The notes beneath the pieces were generated by a model. It did no database searches and was not told the origin of the DNA. It saw nothing but the letters and a program-made list of their open reading frames with translations. The position numbers were made by a program, and so were the translations under genes. From NCBI RefSeq assembly GCF_020164595.1, contig NZ_JAIQZE010000013.1, positions 1-64,000 of the forward strand: a stretch of 64,000 nucleotides of DNA. Direction: 5' to 3'. The DNA comes from Psychroflexus longus (GTDB lineage Bacteria > Bacteroidota > Bacteroidia > Flavobacteriales > Flavobacteriaceae). Shown one piece after another: positions 27,161 through 36,469 of the stretch (positions are counted from its first letter, which is position 1; each line of letters begins with the position of its first letter).

Positions 27161-28222
27161 TTGGACTTTCCCAACCATGTTCTTGTTTCTCCTCTCAACT
27201 GGGGTCTTGGCCACGCCAGTAGATGTGTGCCCGTGATCCGCTATTTTCTGAAACAAGGCTCTAAAGTCAGCATTGCATCCGATGGAAATGCGTTACAGTT
27301 ATTAAAAGACGAATTTCCAGACCTGGATGTTTTAGAATTAAATTCTAGCAATGTCACTTATTCTACATTTGGTTTTTTCTTTTATCTGAAATTGATACTG
27401 CAAGGTTTTGGACTTCAGAAAAGGGCTTTAAAAGATGAGAAACTGGTAAAGGCTTTCGTCAAAAAACATAAAGTAGACTTAATAGTTGCAGACCATAGAT
27501 TTGGCACTTTTTCAGAAAATGTAAAGTCGGTAATTATCTGTCATCAACTTCAGTTTAAAGCAGGGCTTTTTTCCTACAGCTCATCTCATTTCAATGCCAA
27601 AAGTTTAAATAGATTTTCTGAAGTTTGGGTTCCAGACACAGATACATCTCCAAGTTTGAGTGGTGTTTTAAGTCAATATCATAAAGTTAAAGCACCCGTG
27701 AAGACGATTGGCATCTTAAGCCGTTTTTCCAAACTCGAACTGGGAGAAGACATTGACTACATAGCAGTTATTTCGGGACCGGAACCTCTTCGAACCCAGT
27801 TTGAAAAGAAATTGATTCAAGCCTTTTCAAACTTAAAATCCAAAACCTGTGTGATCGTACGAGGAGTTTATGATAGGGAGAAATTAAAAGATTTACCTCA
27901 TCTAAAATTTTATAACCATTTAAATTCTGAAGAGCTCAATTCGCTGGTCTGTAGAGCCAAAGTAGTAATTTGCAGATCGGGTTATTCCTCTGTTATGGAT
28001 ATGGCTTGTCTTGGTAAAAAAGTATTTTTTGTTCCTACACCTCACCAAGGCGAACAGGAATATTTAGCAGAAAGACTAGAACACATGAAGATTGCACCGT
28101 TCTCATCTCAGGAGAAATTTAAAACTACAGATCTCGAAAACTTAAAGTTTTATTCTGGATTTAATTCAGAAGAGATGCATCAGTTTCCTCTTCCAGGATT
28201 TCTTGAGACTTTGGAAGGGTAA
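27161..28222 (+). CDS. MurG-like GT-B glycosyltransferase
   Basis: The 353-residue protein has a GT28-like two-domain layout: a Gly-rich N-terminal loop (PLNWGLGHASRCVPVIRYF), a linker, and a C-terminal nucleotide-sugar domain (VVICRSGYSSVMDMACLGKK, then PTPHQGEQEYLAERL). It resembles UDP-GlcNAc transferases of the MurG type but is not MurG itself. The only start before the first loop is TTG 27161. Its last 62 bases overlap the convergent phoR-like gene on the other strand. The acceptor is unknown, possibly a surface glycan or glycolipid. Confidence 0.75.
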   Translation: MDFPNHVLVSPLNWGLGHASRCVPVIRYFLKQGSKVSIASDGNALQLLKDEFPDLDVLELNSSNVTYSTFGFFFYLKLILQGFGLQKRALKDEKLVKAFVKKHKVDLIVADHRFGTFSENVKSVIICHQLQFKAGLFSYSSSHFNAKSLNRFSEVWVPDTDTSPSLSGVLSQYHKVKAPVKTIGILSRFSKLELGEDIDYIAVISGPEPLRTQFEKKLIQAFSNLKSKTCVIVRGVYDREKLKDLPHLKFYNHLNSEELNSLVCRAKVVICRSGYSSVMDMACLGKKVFFVPTPHQGEQEYLAERLEHMKIAPFSSQEKFKTTDLENLKFYSGFNSEEMHQFPLPGFLETLEG

Positions 28223-29240
28223 AGGAAAATTCACTGCCAATGCCGTAAACACTATCTACAAAAATTTGTTCATTGTGTGCTTCTATAATGTGCTTTACAA
28301 TGGAAAGTCCTAAGCCAGAACCGCCTTCACGTCTGGAGCCTGTTTTATCAACTCGAAAGAACCGCTCAAAAAGTCTTGGAATGTGTTCCTTCTCAATACC
28401 TTCCCCGTTATCATTGACACGAAGTATGATTTTCGAGTTTTCTAACTCTTCAAAACTGATTTCTGTAGTTCCTCCTTTCTTACCGTATTTGATAGAATTG
28501 ACAATAAGATTGGTCACCACCTGCTGGATGCGTTCCTTATCGCCATCGACATAAATAGGAGCATACTCCTTATCAAAATTAAGACTTATTTCTTTTTTAG
28601 CCGACTTCATTTCCAGAAGTTCGAAAACACCTTCGACAAGCTCTACAAGGTTAAAGGGTTCAATATAAAGATCGAGATCTCCAGTTTCCAGCTTCGTGAT
28701 CATGTCCAGATCTTTCACGATGTAAATCAGTCGATCTACACCTTTGCTAGCTCTATTCAGATATTTTTTTCTGACTTTTTTATCTTTTATAGCGCCATCC
28801 AACAAGGTAAGAATATATCCCTGAACAGTAAATAAAGGGGTTTTAAGCTCATGAGAGACATTCCCTATAAATTCTTTTCGGTAATTTTCTCTCACTTTCA
28901 ACGTTTCAATTTCAAGTTTCTTCCCTTTAGCAAATCGCTCGACTTCTTCTGTAAGCGTTTTCATATCGGAAGTTGTTCTTGGATTTGAAAGTGAGGATTG
29001 ATCTAGGACTGAAACGCTATCATAGATAGATTTTACTCGTTTATAAATGAAAAATTCTATCCTGAGTTGAATGATGAAGAAAGAAAAAACAAAGCAAAGC
29101 AGAGCAAAAACAAAAATAGAAGCCAAATTGACTTCTAGTTGTATGTACTCATAAAATGTGATTAAGCCCGTAAGAAAAACAGTGATATAAGTGGAGGTAT
29201 TGAGGGCAAACTTATAGGATCTTTTAAATTTTTTACTCAT
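28161..29240 (-). CDS. PhoR-like sensor histidine kinase
   Basis: The 359-residue kinase has two N-terminal membrane helices (about 15-33 and 40-60) with almost no periplasmic loop, a HisKA domain with His130 (GNVSHELKTPL), and a HATPase_c domain (NLIVNSIKYG, DNGEGI, GSGLGLSIVKHI). The missing periplasmic sensor domain is as in E. coli PhoR, where signalling comes through partner proteins, though no PAS domain is obvious. It overlaps the regulator gene by four bases and the convergent glycosyltransferase gene by 62 bases. A role in phosphate sensing is inferred from family resemblance; no pst or phoU genes are nearby. Confidence 0.85.
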   Translation of the reverse strand: MSKKFKRSYKFALNTSTYITVFLTGLITFYEYIQLEVNLASIFVFALLCFVFSFFIIQLRIEFFIYKRVKSIYDSVSVLDQSSLSNPRTTSDMKTLTEEVERFAKGKKLEIETLKVRENYRKEFIGNVSHELKTPLFTVQGYILTLLDGAIKDKKVRKKYLNRASKGVDRLIYIVKDLDMITKLETGDLDLYIEPFNLVELVEGVFELLEMKSAKKEISLNFDKEYAPIYVDGDKERIQQVVTNLIVNSIKYGKKGGTTEISFEELENSKIILRVNDNGEGIEKEHIPRLFERFFRVDKTGSRREGGSGLGLSIVKHIIEAHNEQIFVDSVYGIGSEFSFTLPKSQEILEEETDASLLN

Positions 29241-29923
29241 TCATGAACAAACTTATAGCCGACGCCTTTCACGGTTTTGAATTTGTCGTCGCCCAATTTT
29301 TCTCTTAATTTTCGAATATGGACATCGATGGTTCTTCCACCCACAACCACTTCATTTCCCCAAACTGTGTTTAAAATATCATCTCTTTTAAAGACTTTAT
29401 TAGGTTCTGAAGTGAGTAAAGATAGCAATTCAAATTCTTTTCTCGGTAAGGTCATCTCAGTTCCTTGGCTAGAAATTTTATACTCATCCCGATTGATGAT
29501 AATATCTCCTATTTCTACGATGTTCTTTTCAGATGATCCCGATTTAAAGCGTCTCAACAAGGCTTTCACTTTGCTCATTAAGACTTTGGGTTTTACTGGC
29601 TTGGTAATGTAATCATCGGCGCCAGCGTCAAATCCTGCTACTTGTGAGTAATCTTCTCCTCTCGCCGTTAAAAAAGTGATGATGGTATTCTCCAGGCCTT
29701 TGGTTTCACGAATCTGTTCACAAGCTTCTATCCCGTCCATCTCTGGCATCATCACGTCCAGGATCACAAGTTGGGGCTTTTTCTTCTTGGCTTTTTTAAC
29801 GGCTTCAAACCCGTTTTCTGCCGTGACTACTTTATAACCTTCAGCATTTAAGTTATAACTTAAGATTTCTAAGATATCTGGATCATCGTCCACAACAAGT
29901 ATAGTGATGTCGGATTTTTTCAT
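29237..29923 (-). CDS. PhoB/OmpR family response regulator
   Basis: The 228-residue protein has a receiver domain with the acidic pocket (VVDDDPDILE), phospho-acceptor Asp56 (LVILDVMMPEMDG) and Lys in ITKPVKP. Its OmpR-type winged-helix domain (about 130-226) contains LPRKEFELLSLL and the recognition-helix segment GGRTIDVHIRKLREKLGD, close to PhoB. It is translationally coupled to the kinase (ATGA overlap 29237-29240). A TAAATTTG promoter box lies upstream. It probably controls the receptor/lipoprotein operon immediately upstream. Confidence 0.9.
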   Translation of the reverse strand: MKKSDITILVVDDDPDILEILSYNLNAEGYKVVTAENGFEAVKKAKKKKPQLVILDVMMPEMDGIEACEQIRETKGLENTIITFLTARGEDYSQVAGFDAGADDYITKPVKPKVLMSKVKALLRRFKSGSSEKNIVEIGDIIINRDEYKISSQGTEMTLPRKEFELLSLLTSEPNKVFKRDDILNTVWGNEVVVGGRTIDVHIRKLREKLGDDKFKTVKGVGYKFVHE

Positions 29924-29945
29924 GAAGTTTTAGTTTTGATAATGA

Positions 29946-29980
29946 CAAATTTAAGGCTTTGAATATTAGCATAAAGTTAA
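29946..29980 (-). promoter_or_regulatory. Promoter of the PhoBR-like operon
   Basis: On the minus strand TAAATTTG (29946-29953) lies 22 bases before ATG 29923. Two TTAACA-like half-sites, TTAACT (29975-29980) and CTAATA (29964-29969), are spaced 11 bases apart upstream and could be an autoregulatory site. The half-sites are weak. Confidence 0.45.
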
Positions 29981-29995
29981 GAATAAGGAATAAAA

Positions 29996-30021
29996 AAAGC
30001 TGCTCCGTAAAGAGCAGCTTT
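29996..30021 (-). terminator. Intrinsic terminator of the receptor operon
   Basis: AAAGCTGCTC and GAGCAGCTTT form ten pairs around a six-base loop. On the minus strand the stem runs into a T-rich tract (TTTTTTTATT), 23 bases after the stop of the gene at 30044. Confidence 0.85.
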
Positions 30022-30043
30022 CTGGCTAATTATCAAAAAACAT

Positions 30044-32857
30044 TTAAAATTTATAACTGTATCCTAAAGAAAAACTTCTGAAAGGTCTTCTTATCTCAAA
30101 AAGCTCCCTTTGACCTCCAAAAGATTGGTATTGACTTTCTCTGTCATCATTGAGAATATTGTTAGCTCCAAAACTTATGGTCGATTTCTGGTCTTTTCCA
30201 AATTTTTGAGAAAAGTTGAAATTCAAACTATGAAATGGTTCTATATATACATCTGGGTTAAGACCAAAACCTACAACCTGTAACGTTTCACCCTGCACAT
30301 TGTAGAAAAAGCCAGCTTCCAGACCCATTTCCTGGTTATTATAATTCAAACCGGCATTGATCAAATATGGAGATTGGCCTTGTAGTTCTCTTGTATCATC
30401 AATAACTTCTCCTTCTCTCGCAAATGCTTGTCTGGACTCAAACTCCTGCCCAGCACCTTTATTCATCTCAATCCTTGATTCAATAAAAGAAATGTTGAAG
30501 TTTAGACTTAGATCTTTTAAGCTTTCAGCAATAAAATTGAAATTTTTTCTAGCTTCAAATTCAATTCCAAAAACTTCTGCAAAATCAGAATTTCTCGGTG
30601 TAAATTGGTTTGGAGCATTGACGTTGAACGCAACGAGTTCAATTGGATCGTTGAATCTTTTGTAAAAACCACTTAGAGCAAACATCTGTGCCTGGTCACC
30701 ATAAAACTCATATCTCAAATCGAAATTATCGATGTAGGAAGGCTCAACATCAAGGTTCCCCAAATATATTATGCCTGTAAGAAGATCTACAATTTGGACA
30801 TTCGATTTTTCTTTGAAAGAAGGTCTGGCTGTTGTTCTGGCATAAGATAATCTGAAATTGGTATTATCACTGTACTCGTAAACGAAGTTTGCAGATGGAA
30901 AAAGATCTAGTTTGCTTAATGTTTCTTCATTATCAAAAGCTTGCCCACCTGTAGTTACGCCTGTGTAGTACATTCTGAAATCTACTAATCTTAAACCAAT
31001 AACACTTTTCAACTTATCACCAATTTTAAATTCATTGGAAGCATATGCAGCACTAACGGTTTGGCTAGCATCAAAAGCATTGGAAGGTTGAAAAGCACCT
31101 CTCATAAAATATCCAGAATTTGAGTCAGCATCATAAACATTATCACTTCTTAGAATAGCATTTGGATCACCATTAAGGTCTCTTGGATTTGTATTTATAA
31201 AACCAACATTATAGTTGTAAATAGCATAATCCCTTTGTTTGTAAGAAAAGAATCCTCCAAATTTTAGTGTTGAGTTTTTTTCTAATAAAGAATACTTTTT
31301 GGTGAAATCCAATTTTCCTACTGCATTTACTTCTTCCAGCTCTCTCCACAATCTAGTAGGGAATCCAGCATCAGAGCTTATGTTTAATGTATTTACTTCT
31401 CTAATGAAAGTAGTAAGTCTCACATCTTTATCATCTGCTTTTACAAAACTTGGTGATAAAGACCAGTCTATTGTAAAATTACCATCATCCCGCGTATGTT
31501 TTCCGCCTAGAAGAAAATTGGTAATTGATCTTTCGTTGTACTCAAGGTTGTCTTTTACTGTAGAAATAGCATTAGAAATTTGGGTATCCTGATCGAACAA
31601 AGAAGCTTGACTCAAACCATTCTGTATATGCAGAACATTAAATTTGTACTTTGAATAATCTGTCTTGTAGGAAAGACCAGTCATACCGGTAAGCAAAACG
31701 TTGTTTTGACCTAAATCACCTATCTGTCGTCTGTCAAACCTTAATTCGTTTACAGAAGGGTCTGGATTCTTTTGGTAAATACCGTTTTCAAAATTCTCAT
31801 AAAAATTAGTCTTATTTTTATAGTCGAGCGAAGCAATAAAACCCAACTTATTGTCCTTGACATCCCATTGATTGCCGTAACCCAAACCTAGACTAAAGTT
31901 CATAGGACTTGTATTTCTCTCTGTTGCCATCTGTGGATTAAACCTACTCGTTAAAGGACCAGTAAGCTGATTATCTGGAGAGGCTGGGTTCGGAATTCTT
32001 ACATTCGGATTTACCGGAAGTTCTCTGGTTCCATCATCAAAGCCTAAGAAGTCAGTATTACCACCAGGATAATTCAGATAACTATCTTGGAAATGCATGT
32101 CTGGATTATATTCGCTACTGAAAGACACGGTAAATTCTTCCTTTGAAGGAAAGTCTCTTGTAATAATATCAATTACACCACCTGTAAAATCCGCTTGTAA
32201 GTCTGCTGAAGCAGATTTGGAGACATTTACATTCTCTAAAATACTTGTCGGGAAAATATCCATTTGAATGGTATTTTTGTCTGGGTCAAGACCTGGAATA
32301 TCCATACCGTTAAGCACAGATTTCGTGTATCGGTCTCCTAATCCTCTTACAAAAACATATTTACCATCTTGGATAGAAACTCCAGGTACTGTTTTTACAG
32401 CCGAAGCGATATCACTTGCTCCAGAACGTTTCATGGTTTCTATAGAGATAGCATCCATCAAAACGTTGGAATTTTTTTGCATCCTAAGAACAGATTCTTC
32501 TGTATTTTGTCTTGCAGTCGTAGTAATGATAACTTCATCAAGATTTCCTGCTGCTGCACTTAAAGTTACATTGACGAAAGTATTATCGCCTTCTTTTACG
32601 ATTACCCCCGTAATTTCTTTAGTCTGATAACCTACAAATGAAAACACTATATCATAGGTTCCTGGCTCAAGGCTTAGCTGGAAGTCTCCCTCAAAATCTG
32701 TAGTTGCTCCTTTAGACGTATTTTTAACCGAAATGTTAGCAAACGGAAGAACATCATTTAACTCGCCGTCCATTACTGTTCCTGAAACTTTACCTGTTTG
32801 TGCATTCGTAGTTAAAAACATGAAACTGAATACCACAAGACTTAATAGATATCTCAT
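30044..32857 (-). CDS. TonB-dependent receptor, carboxypeptidase-regulatory type
   Basis: The 937-residue receptor has a signal peptide ending near TTNAQ, a carboxypeptidase-regulatory beta-sandwich at about 24-105 (GKVSGTVMDGELNDVLPFANI), a plug with SGASDIASAVKTVPGVSIQDG and YVFVRGLGDRYTKSVLNG, and a barrel ending in FSLGYSYKF. The plug sequence, with its ADLQADFTGGVIDI continuation, is of the type often seen beside surface lipoproteins in flavobacteria. It follows the lipoprotein gene at 32941 with a hairpin in between, and the PhoBR-like genes lie downstream. A role in uptake of a phosphate-containing compound is plausible but inferred. Confidence 0.88.
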   Translation of the reverse strand: MRYLLSLVVFSFMFLTTNAQTGKVSGTVMDGELNDVLPFANISVKNTSKGATTDFEGDFQLSLEPGTYDIVFSFVGYQTKEITGVIVKEGDNTFVNVTLSAAAGNLDEVIITTTARQNTEESVLRMQKNSNVLMDAISIETMKRSGASDIASAVKTVPGVSIQDGKYVFVRGLGDRYTKSVLNGMDIPGLDPDKNTIQMDIFPTSILENVNVSKSASADLQADFTGGVIDIITRDFPSKEEFTVSFSSEYNPDMHFQDSYLNYPGGNTDFLGFDDGTRELPVNPNVRIPNPASPDNQLTGPLTSRFNPQMATERNTSPMNFSLGLGYGNQWDVKDNKLGFIASLDYKNKTNFYENFENGIYQKNPDPSVNELRFDRRQIGDLGQNNVLLTGMTGLSYKTDYSKYKFNVLHIQNGLSQASLFDQDTQISNAISTVKDNLEYNERSITNFLLGGKHTRDDGNFTIDWSLSPSFVKADDKDVRLTTFIREVNTLNISSDAGFPTRLWRELEEVNAVGKLDFTKKYSLLEKNSTLKFGGFFSYKQRDYAIYNYNVGFINTNPRDLNGDPNAILRSDNVYDADSNSGYFMRGAFQPSNAFDASQTVSAAYASNEFKIGDKLKSVIGLRLVDFRMYYTGVTTGGQAFDNEETLSKLDLFPSANFVYEYSDNTNFRLSYARTTARPSFKEKSNVQIVDLLTGIIYLGNLDVEPSYIDNFDLRYEFYGDQAQMFALSGFYKRFNDPIELVAFNVNAPNQFTPRNSDFAEVFGIEFEARKNFNFIAESLKDLSLNFNISFIESRIEMNKGAGQEFESRQAFAREGEVIDDTRELQGQSPYLINAGLNYNNQEMGLEAGFFYNVQGETLQVVGFGLNPDVYIEPFHSLNFNFSQKFGKDQKSTISFGANNILNDDRESQYQSFGGQRELFEIRRPFRSFSLGYSYKF

Positions 32858-32892
32858 TTGAAAGATCTTTGTTTATTTTTATTTATGAAAAA

Positions 32893-32919
32893 ATCCACCG
32901 CTCAAAATGAGCAGTGGAT
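32893..32919 (-). terminator. Hairpin between lipoprotein and receptor genes (terminator/attenuator)
   Basis: ATCCACTGCTC and GAGCGGTGGAT (minus sense) pair with one G:U, followed by TTTTTT. It lies 22 bases after the stop of the lipoprotein gene and 36 bases before the receptor start. No separate receptor promoter was found, so partial readthrough would lower receptor relative to lipoprotein expression. Confidence 0.7.
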
Positions 32920-32940
32920 AATAATTATAGTGTGATTTAT

Positions 32941-34212
32941 TTATAAGGCATTCTGAGAAGAGGCATACGTCCAATTTGCAAATACTGATAAGTCAGCACC
33001 TACTGTTGCATTGGAAGCAGCCTGAAGCACAGTTACATTATTAGTAAAATTACCTTCAGACCCGGCTGGAGCATCTATAAGAAGTTCTTCAGCGCTTGCA
33101 ACACCTACTGGCAGAACGATTTCATTAGTATCAAATACAATAAGTCCATTCGCAAAATTATTTTGAGAATCTACACCATTGAATCTAAATTTAGCTTCGC
33201 CTGTTGTAGTCCCACTGAAAACCGCATTTTTAATTGTACCTATGGCACCGTCTCTAAAGTCAGCATAGAACTCACCATCTTCAGCATCTATAACTGTAAG
33301 GCCATCAATTGTGAATCCAAAGTCAGCTGGATTTGCTGCATCTGGTCCTTCTGGTCCGTCAATTTCTAAAGCTCTGTCAGAATTTGATGACTGGATAACA
33401 GCAGCATTGGTAATTGTCCCGTTATAAGCCTGATCAATGTCTAAACCGTCATCTTGCTGAGCCCAAGCCAATAGGTTTGAAGAATTTGTTGTTCCACCAA
33501 ACCATTCAAAAGCATCGTCCTGATTAGCTACAACTTCAACATGGTCGATAGTTGTTCCAAGGCCAACACCTCCCATAGTTAATCCGTTGATTTCGTTATC
33601 CTGTCCAATGGTAATTCCTCCGTGTCTGATTGAGACATATCTTATGATACCAGAGTTATCCTGTGGATCGTTGCCACCATATTGTCCATAAGGTTCTGTT
33701 GCCGGAATACCCTCTATCTGTGCAGTACCAACGTTACCATCAACAGATATTGGAGCATTTCCTAAAACTATTACACCTCCCCATAGACCAACATTCCCTA
33801 AGTTCAAATTTGTTCCTGCAACTGCACCCAATTCAATATTATCAAGAACTGACGTGAATATAATTGGTGACTGAGCTGTACCATCAGCGATTAATCTTCC
33901 ACCTTGATCAACAACTAGTGCTGCCGCCGCTGCTTCTTGACCTTGTTCTCCTTTAATGATAGTTCCTGGCTCAATTGTAAGAGTCACACCCTCATTCACC
34001 ACTACTTTTCCATCAAGTACCCAGAACTTATCGGCAGTCCAGGTTTCGTCTTCAGTTAAAATTCCAGATCTCACCTCAGTGTTACCTTCTTCTCCTCCAC
34101 CTTGACCTGGAACATCTGGTGCATCATCGTCACTGCTACAACCAACGGAAACAATACTTAAGCTTAACATTAAAGCAAGGATTGTAAAAATGTTTAAATT
34201 CAATTTTTTCAT
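32941..34212 (-). CDS. Surface lipoprotein with right-handed beta-helix-like repeats
   Basis: The product (423 residues from ATG 34212) has a lipoprotein signal ending in SVGC (Cys25) followed by SSDDD and a flexible Gly/Glu linker, typical of surface-exported Bacteroidota lipoproteins. The rest is rich in Gly, Asn, Asp, Ile and Val in repeating short strands (VVVNEGVTLTIEPGTIIKG, LTMGGVGLGTTIDHVEVVAN), as in parallel beta-helix proteins. The -7 box at 34243 supports this ATG over the upstream one at 34245. It is first in an operon with the TonB receptor and is presumably its partner. Ligand unknown. Confidence 0.7.
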   Translation of the reverse strand: MKKLNLNIFTILALMLSLSIVSVGCSSDDDAPDVPGQGGGEEGNTEVRSGILTEDETWTADKFWVLDGKVVVNEGVTLTIEPGTIIKGEQGQEAAAAALVVDQGGRLIADGTAQSPIIFTSVLDNIELGAVAGTNLNLGNVGLWGGVIVLGNAPISVDGNVGTAQIEGIPATEPYGQYGGNDPQDNSGIIRYVSIRHGGITIGQDNEINGLTMGGVGLGTTIDHVEVVANQDDAFEWFGGTTNSSNLLAWAQQDDGLDIDQAYNGTITNAAVIQSSNSDRALEIDGPEGPDAANPADFGFTIDGLTVIDAEDGEFYADFRDGAIGTIKNAVFSGTTTGEAKFRFNGVDSQNNFANGLIVFDTNEIVLPVGVASAEELLIDAPAGSEGNFTNNVTVLQAASNATVGADLSVFANWTYASSQNAL

Positions 34213-34242
34213 TTTGATAAATTTAATTTGTTTTTGATGTGG

Positions 34243-34298
34243 CAAACTTACGGGCAGAATTGAGTTCTGATGTTATGTAGTTGTTAACAAAAGATTAT
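34243..34298 (-). promoter_or_regulatory. Activator-type promoter with PhoB-box-like 11-bp repeats
   Basis: On the minus strand three half-sites ATAATC (34293-34298), TTAACA (34282-34287) and ATAACA (34271-34276) repeat with an exact 11-base period. The last lies 20 bases before the -7 box TAAGTTTG (34243-34250), replacing a -33 TTG. This is the geometry of PhoB/PhoP-activated promoters. A PhoBR-like pair lies just downstream of the operon. Binding is inferred. Confidence 0.45.
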
Positions 34299-34411
34299 TC
34301 CCAGATTAATAGATTGAAGTTTTGTTAATCAAAATTTTACATTGGAATAAAAGACTAGTTCCGACCTCAAGAGGGTGTATAAATTTTAGCTTTCTAAGTT
34401 TATATTAAGGT

Positions 34412-34426
34412 TAAGTCATTGACTTA
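34412..34426. promoter_or_regulatory. Perfect 7-1-7 palindrome upstream of the T9SS gene
   Basis: TAAGTCA-T-TGACTTA lies about 16 bases upstream of the -33 element of the plus-strand gene at 34495. Its place suits an operator or activator site. No regulator can be named. Confidence 0.3.
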
Positions 34427-34441
34427 TAGATTAAAACATAA

Positions 34442-34470
34442 TTGATATTGAAAGTTTTCTGTTATTTTTG
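34442..34470 (+). promoter_or_regulatory. -33/-7 promoter of the T9SS-secreted protein gene
   Basis: TTG (34442-34444), an 18-base spacer and TATTTTTG (34463-34470) match the Bacteroidota promoter consensus, 24 bases before ATG 34495. Confidence 0.65.
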
Positions 34471-34494
34471 GTAAGAACTTTAAAAACTTCAATT

Positions 34495-36441
34495 ATGAAA
34501 AAAATTACTCTATTGTTAATTGCAATTTCATTCTGTTTGAATTCTAATGGACAGGGTACAGAAACATTTGACAATCTTGAATTGTCAGGAACTAGTTATC
34601 AAGACGGAACTTTCGAAGGACAGGACGGCTCTACTTGGACTTATACTCAATGTAGAGGCGATGTTGAAATCACAGGTCAATCTATTATGATTGGTAGAAA
34701 TAGATCACCACAAGCTGAATTCTTTTCTGGGTCAATTTCTGGAGGAATTGGAGAACTTACATTCAACTACTTACAAGCATTTGGTACTGATGTTAATCTA
34801 AATATATTAGTAAATGATATTGTTGTTGGTAATGTAACAAGCAGTGACGAACAAAATATTGTAAAAAATTCTGGAACGATAACTATAGATCAACCTGGAG
34901 ATTTTGTAATCAAATTTATAAATGAAAACAATAGTGATGGTCAGGTAGTTATTGATGATATTTCATGGACCGGATATACTGGTTCGGCTACACCTAATAT
35001 ATCTGTGGGAAGTGATGTCTCCGGCTTATTTTATTTTGAAGGCAATTTCGATCCTACCAATGCTGAAGGCTCATTTTCTGTGCAGGGAATTAATCTCACA
35101 GAAAATATTACAATTACTTCACCCGCAGATTTTGAAATCTCAACCACATCTGGTGGAACTTTTTCCAATGCAATAAGCCTTACAGAAAATAGTGGAGAAG
35201 TTTCTTCAACTGAAGTATTTGTAAGATTACAATCAAATTTATCTCCTGGAAATTACTCAGGAGCTGTTATTGTAAGTTCAAGTAGCGTTTCAGAATCTGT
35301 AAGCGTTTATGGTGAAGTCTTAGTAGCTAGTCCACAACTGGATGTACAAACTGCTTCTATTTCAGATTTAAACTATGATCTAGGCAACGGTCCATCTCAA
35401 GAAGAAAGCTTTGTGATTGAAGGTCAATTTTTGATTGATGATATCAATGTTGCTGCGCCAGTCGATTTTGAAGTCTCCTTAAGTTCTGGTACTGGATTTT
35501 CTAATAATGTAACTGTTAATCAAACTGCGGGAAATGCTTCATCTACTGTATATGTAAGACTAGTACAAGGCCTTACGGAAGGAGCTTACACAGGAAATCT
35601 TCAAGTCACTTCACCTAATGCGACCCAGGAAACAGTAGAATTAAGTGGAAATGTATTTGGTGAAGTTACCAGCGATATGATTATTACAGGTGTTTTTGAC
35701 GGGCCTCTAACAGGTGGAACTCCAAAAGTAATTGAGTTCTATGTAGTAAGAGACATTTCGGACCTTAGCACATTCGGTGCTGGAAGTGCCAATAATGGTG
35801 GTGGAACAGACGGACAAGAGTTCACTTTTCCTAATGTAACCGCAACCGCTGGTGAGTTCATTTACATTTCATCTGAAGCTCCAAATTTCAACGCCTTTTT
35901 TGGTTTTGATTCAGACTATGTTTCAACCGTAGCTAATAACAATGGTGATGATGCCATTGAATTGTTTCAAAACGGACAGGTGATAGATACTTTTGGGGAC
36001 ATTAACACAGATGGAACAGGTGAAGCATGGGAATATTTAGACGGATGGGTATACAGAACTAATAATACGGGACCTGACGGTAGCTCCTTTGTACTAGGCA
36101 ACTGGACATTCAGCGGTGTCGATGAAAATGACGATGATACAACTCAAGATACAGCAACCAATCCTTGGCCAATCGGAACTTTTTCAACTACTTTAAGTGT
36201 CAATGCATTTGATTTAAACTCAATAAAATTATACCCTAATCCAGTTTCCAATGGAATTTTAAATATTGAGACTTCTGCAAACGATGCGCTAAGTATTGAA
36301 TTCTTTAATATGCTTGGTCAACGCGTATTGACTTCCAAAAATTCCAAAAACATCAACGTTTCCAATTTGAATGCAGGTGTATATTTGGTGAAAATTAATC
36401 AAGGTTCATCATCACTTACAAAGAAAGTTGTGATCAAGTAA
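34495..36441 (+). CDS. Type IX secretion substrate with lamin-tail-like domain
   Basis: The product (648 residues from ATG 34495) has a signal peptide (MKKITLLLIAISFCLNSNG). An N-terminal beta domain (about 20-165) precedes two related Ig-like repeats (about 165-280 and 285-390; SPADFEISTTSGGTFSNAI and APVDFEVSLSSGTGFSNNV). A lamin-tail-like domain follows (about 395-545; KVIEFYVVRDISDL, GEFIYISSEAPNF). The C-terminus is a type A sorting domain (LYPNPVSNGILNIE ... NLNAGVYLVKI ... KKVVIK) that directs T9SS export and surface attachment. No catalytic domain was seen. It diverges from the PhoB-box operon. Confidence 0.8.
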   Translation: MKKITLLLIAISFCLNSNGQGTETFDNLELSGTSYQDGTFEGQDGSTWTYTQCRGDVEITGQSIMIGRNRSPQAEFFSGSISGGIGELTFNYLQAFGTDVNLNILVNDIVVGNVTSSDEQNIVKNSGTITIDQPGDFVIKFINENNSDGQVVIDDISWTGYTGSATPNISVGSDVSGLFYFEGNFDPTNAEGSFSVQGINLTENITITSPADFEISTTSGGTFSNAISLTENSGEVSSTEVFVRLQSNLSPGNYSGAVIVSSSSVSESVSVYGEVLVASPQLDVQTASISDLNYDLGNGPSQEESFVIEGQFLIDDINVAAPVDFEVSLSSGTGFSNNVTVNQTAGNASSTVYVRLVQGLTEGAYTGNLQVTSPNATQETVELSGNVFGEVTSDMIITGVFDGPLTGGTPKVIEFYVVRDISDLSTFGAGSANNGGGTDGQEFTFPNVTATAGEFIYISSEAPNFNAFFGFDSDYVSTVANNNGDDAIELFQNGQVIDTFGDINTDGTGEAWEYLDGWVYRTNNTGPDGSSFVLGNWTFSGVDENDDDTTQDTATNPWPIGTFSTTLSVNAFDLNSIKLYPNPVSNGILNIETSANDALSIEFFNMLGQRVLTSKNSKNINVSNLNAGVYLVKINQGSSSLTKKVVIK

Positions 36442-36469
36442 GATTTAATTCAGTATCCACTTATTTACT

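Noticed and set aside
28273-28554. Long plus-strand frame opposite the histidine kinase
   Set aside because: Antisense shadow of a gene with complete kinase motifs.
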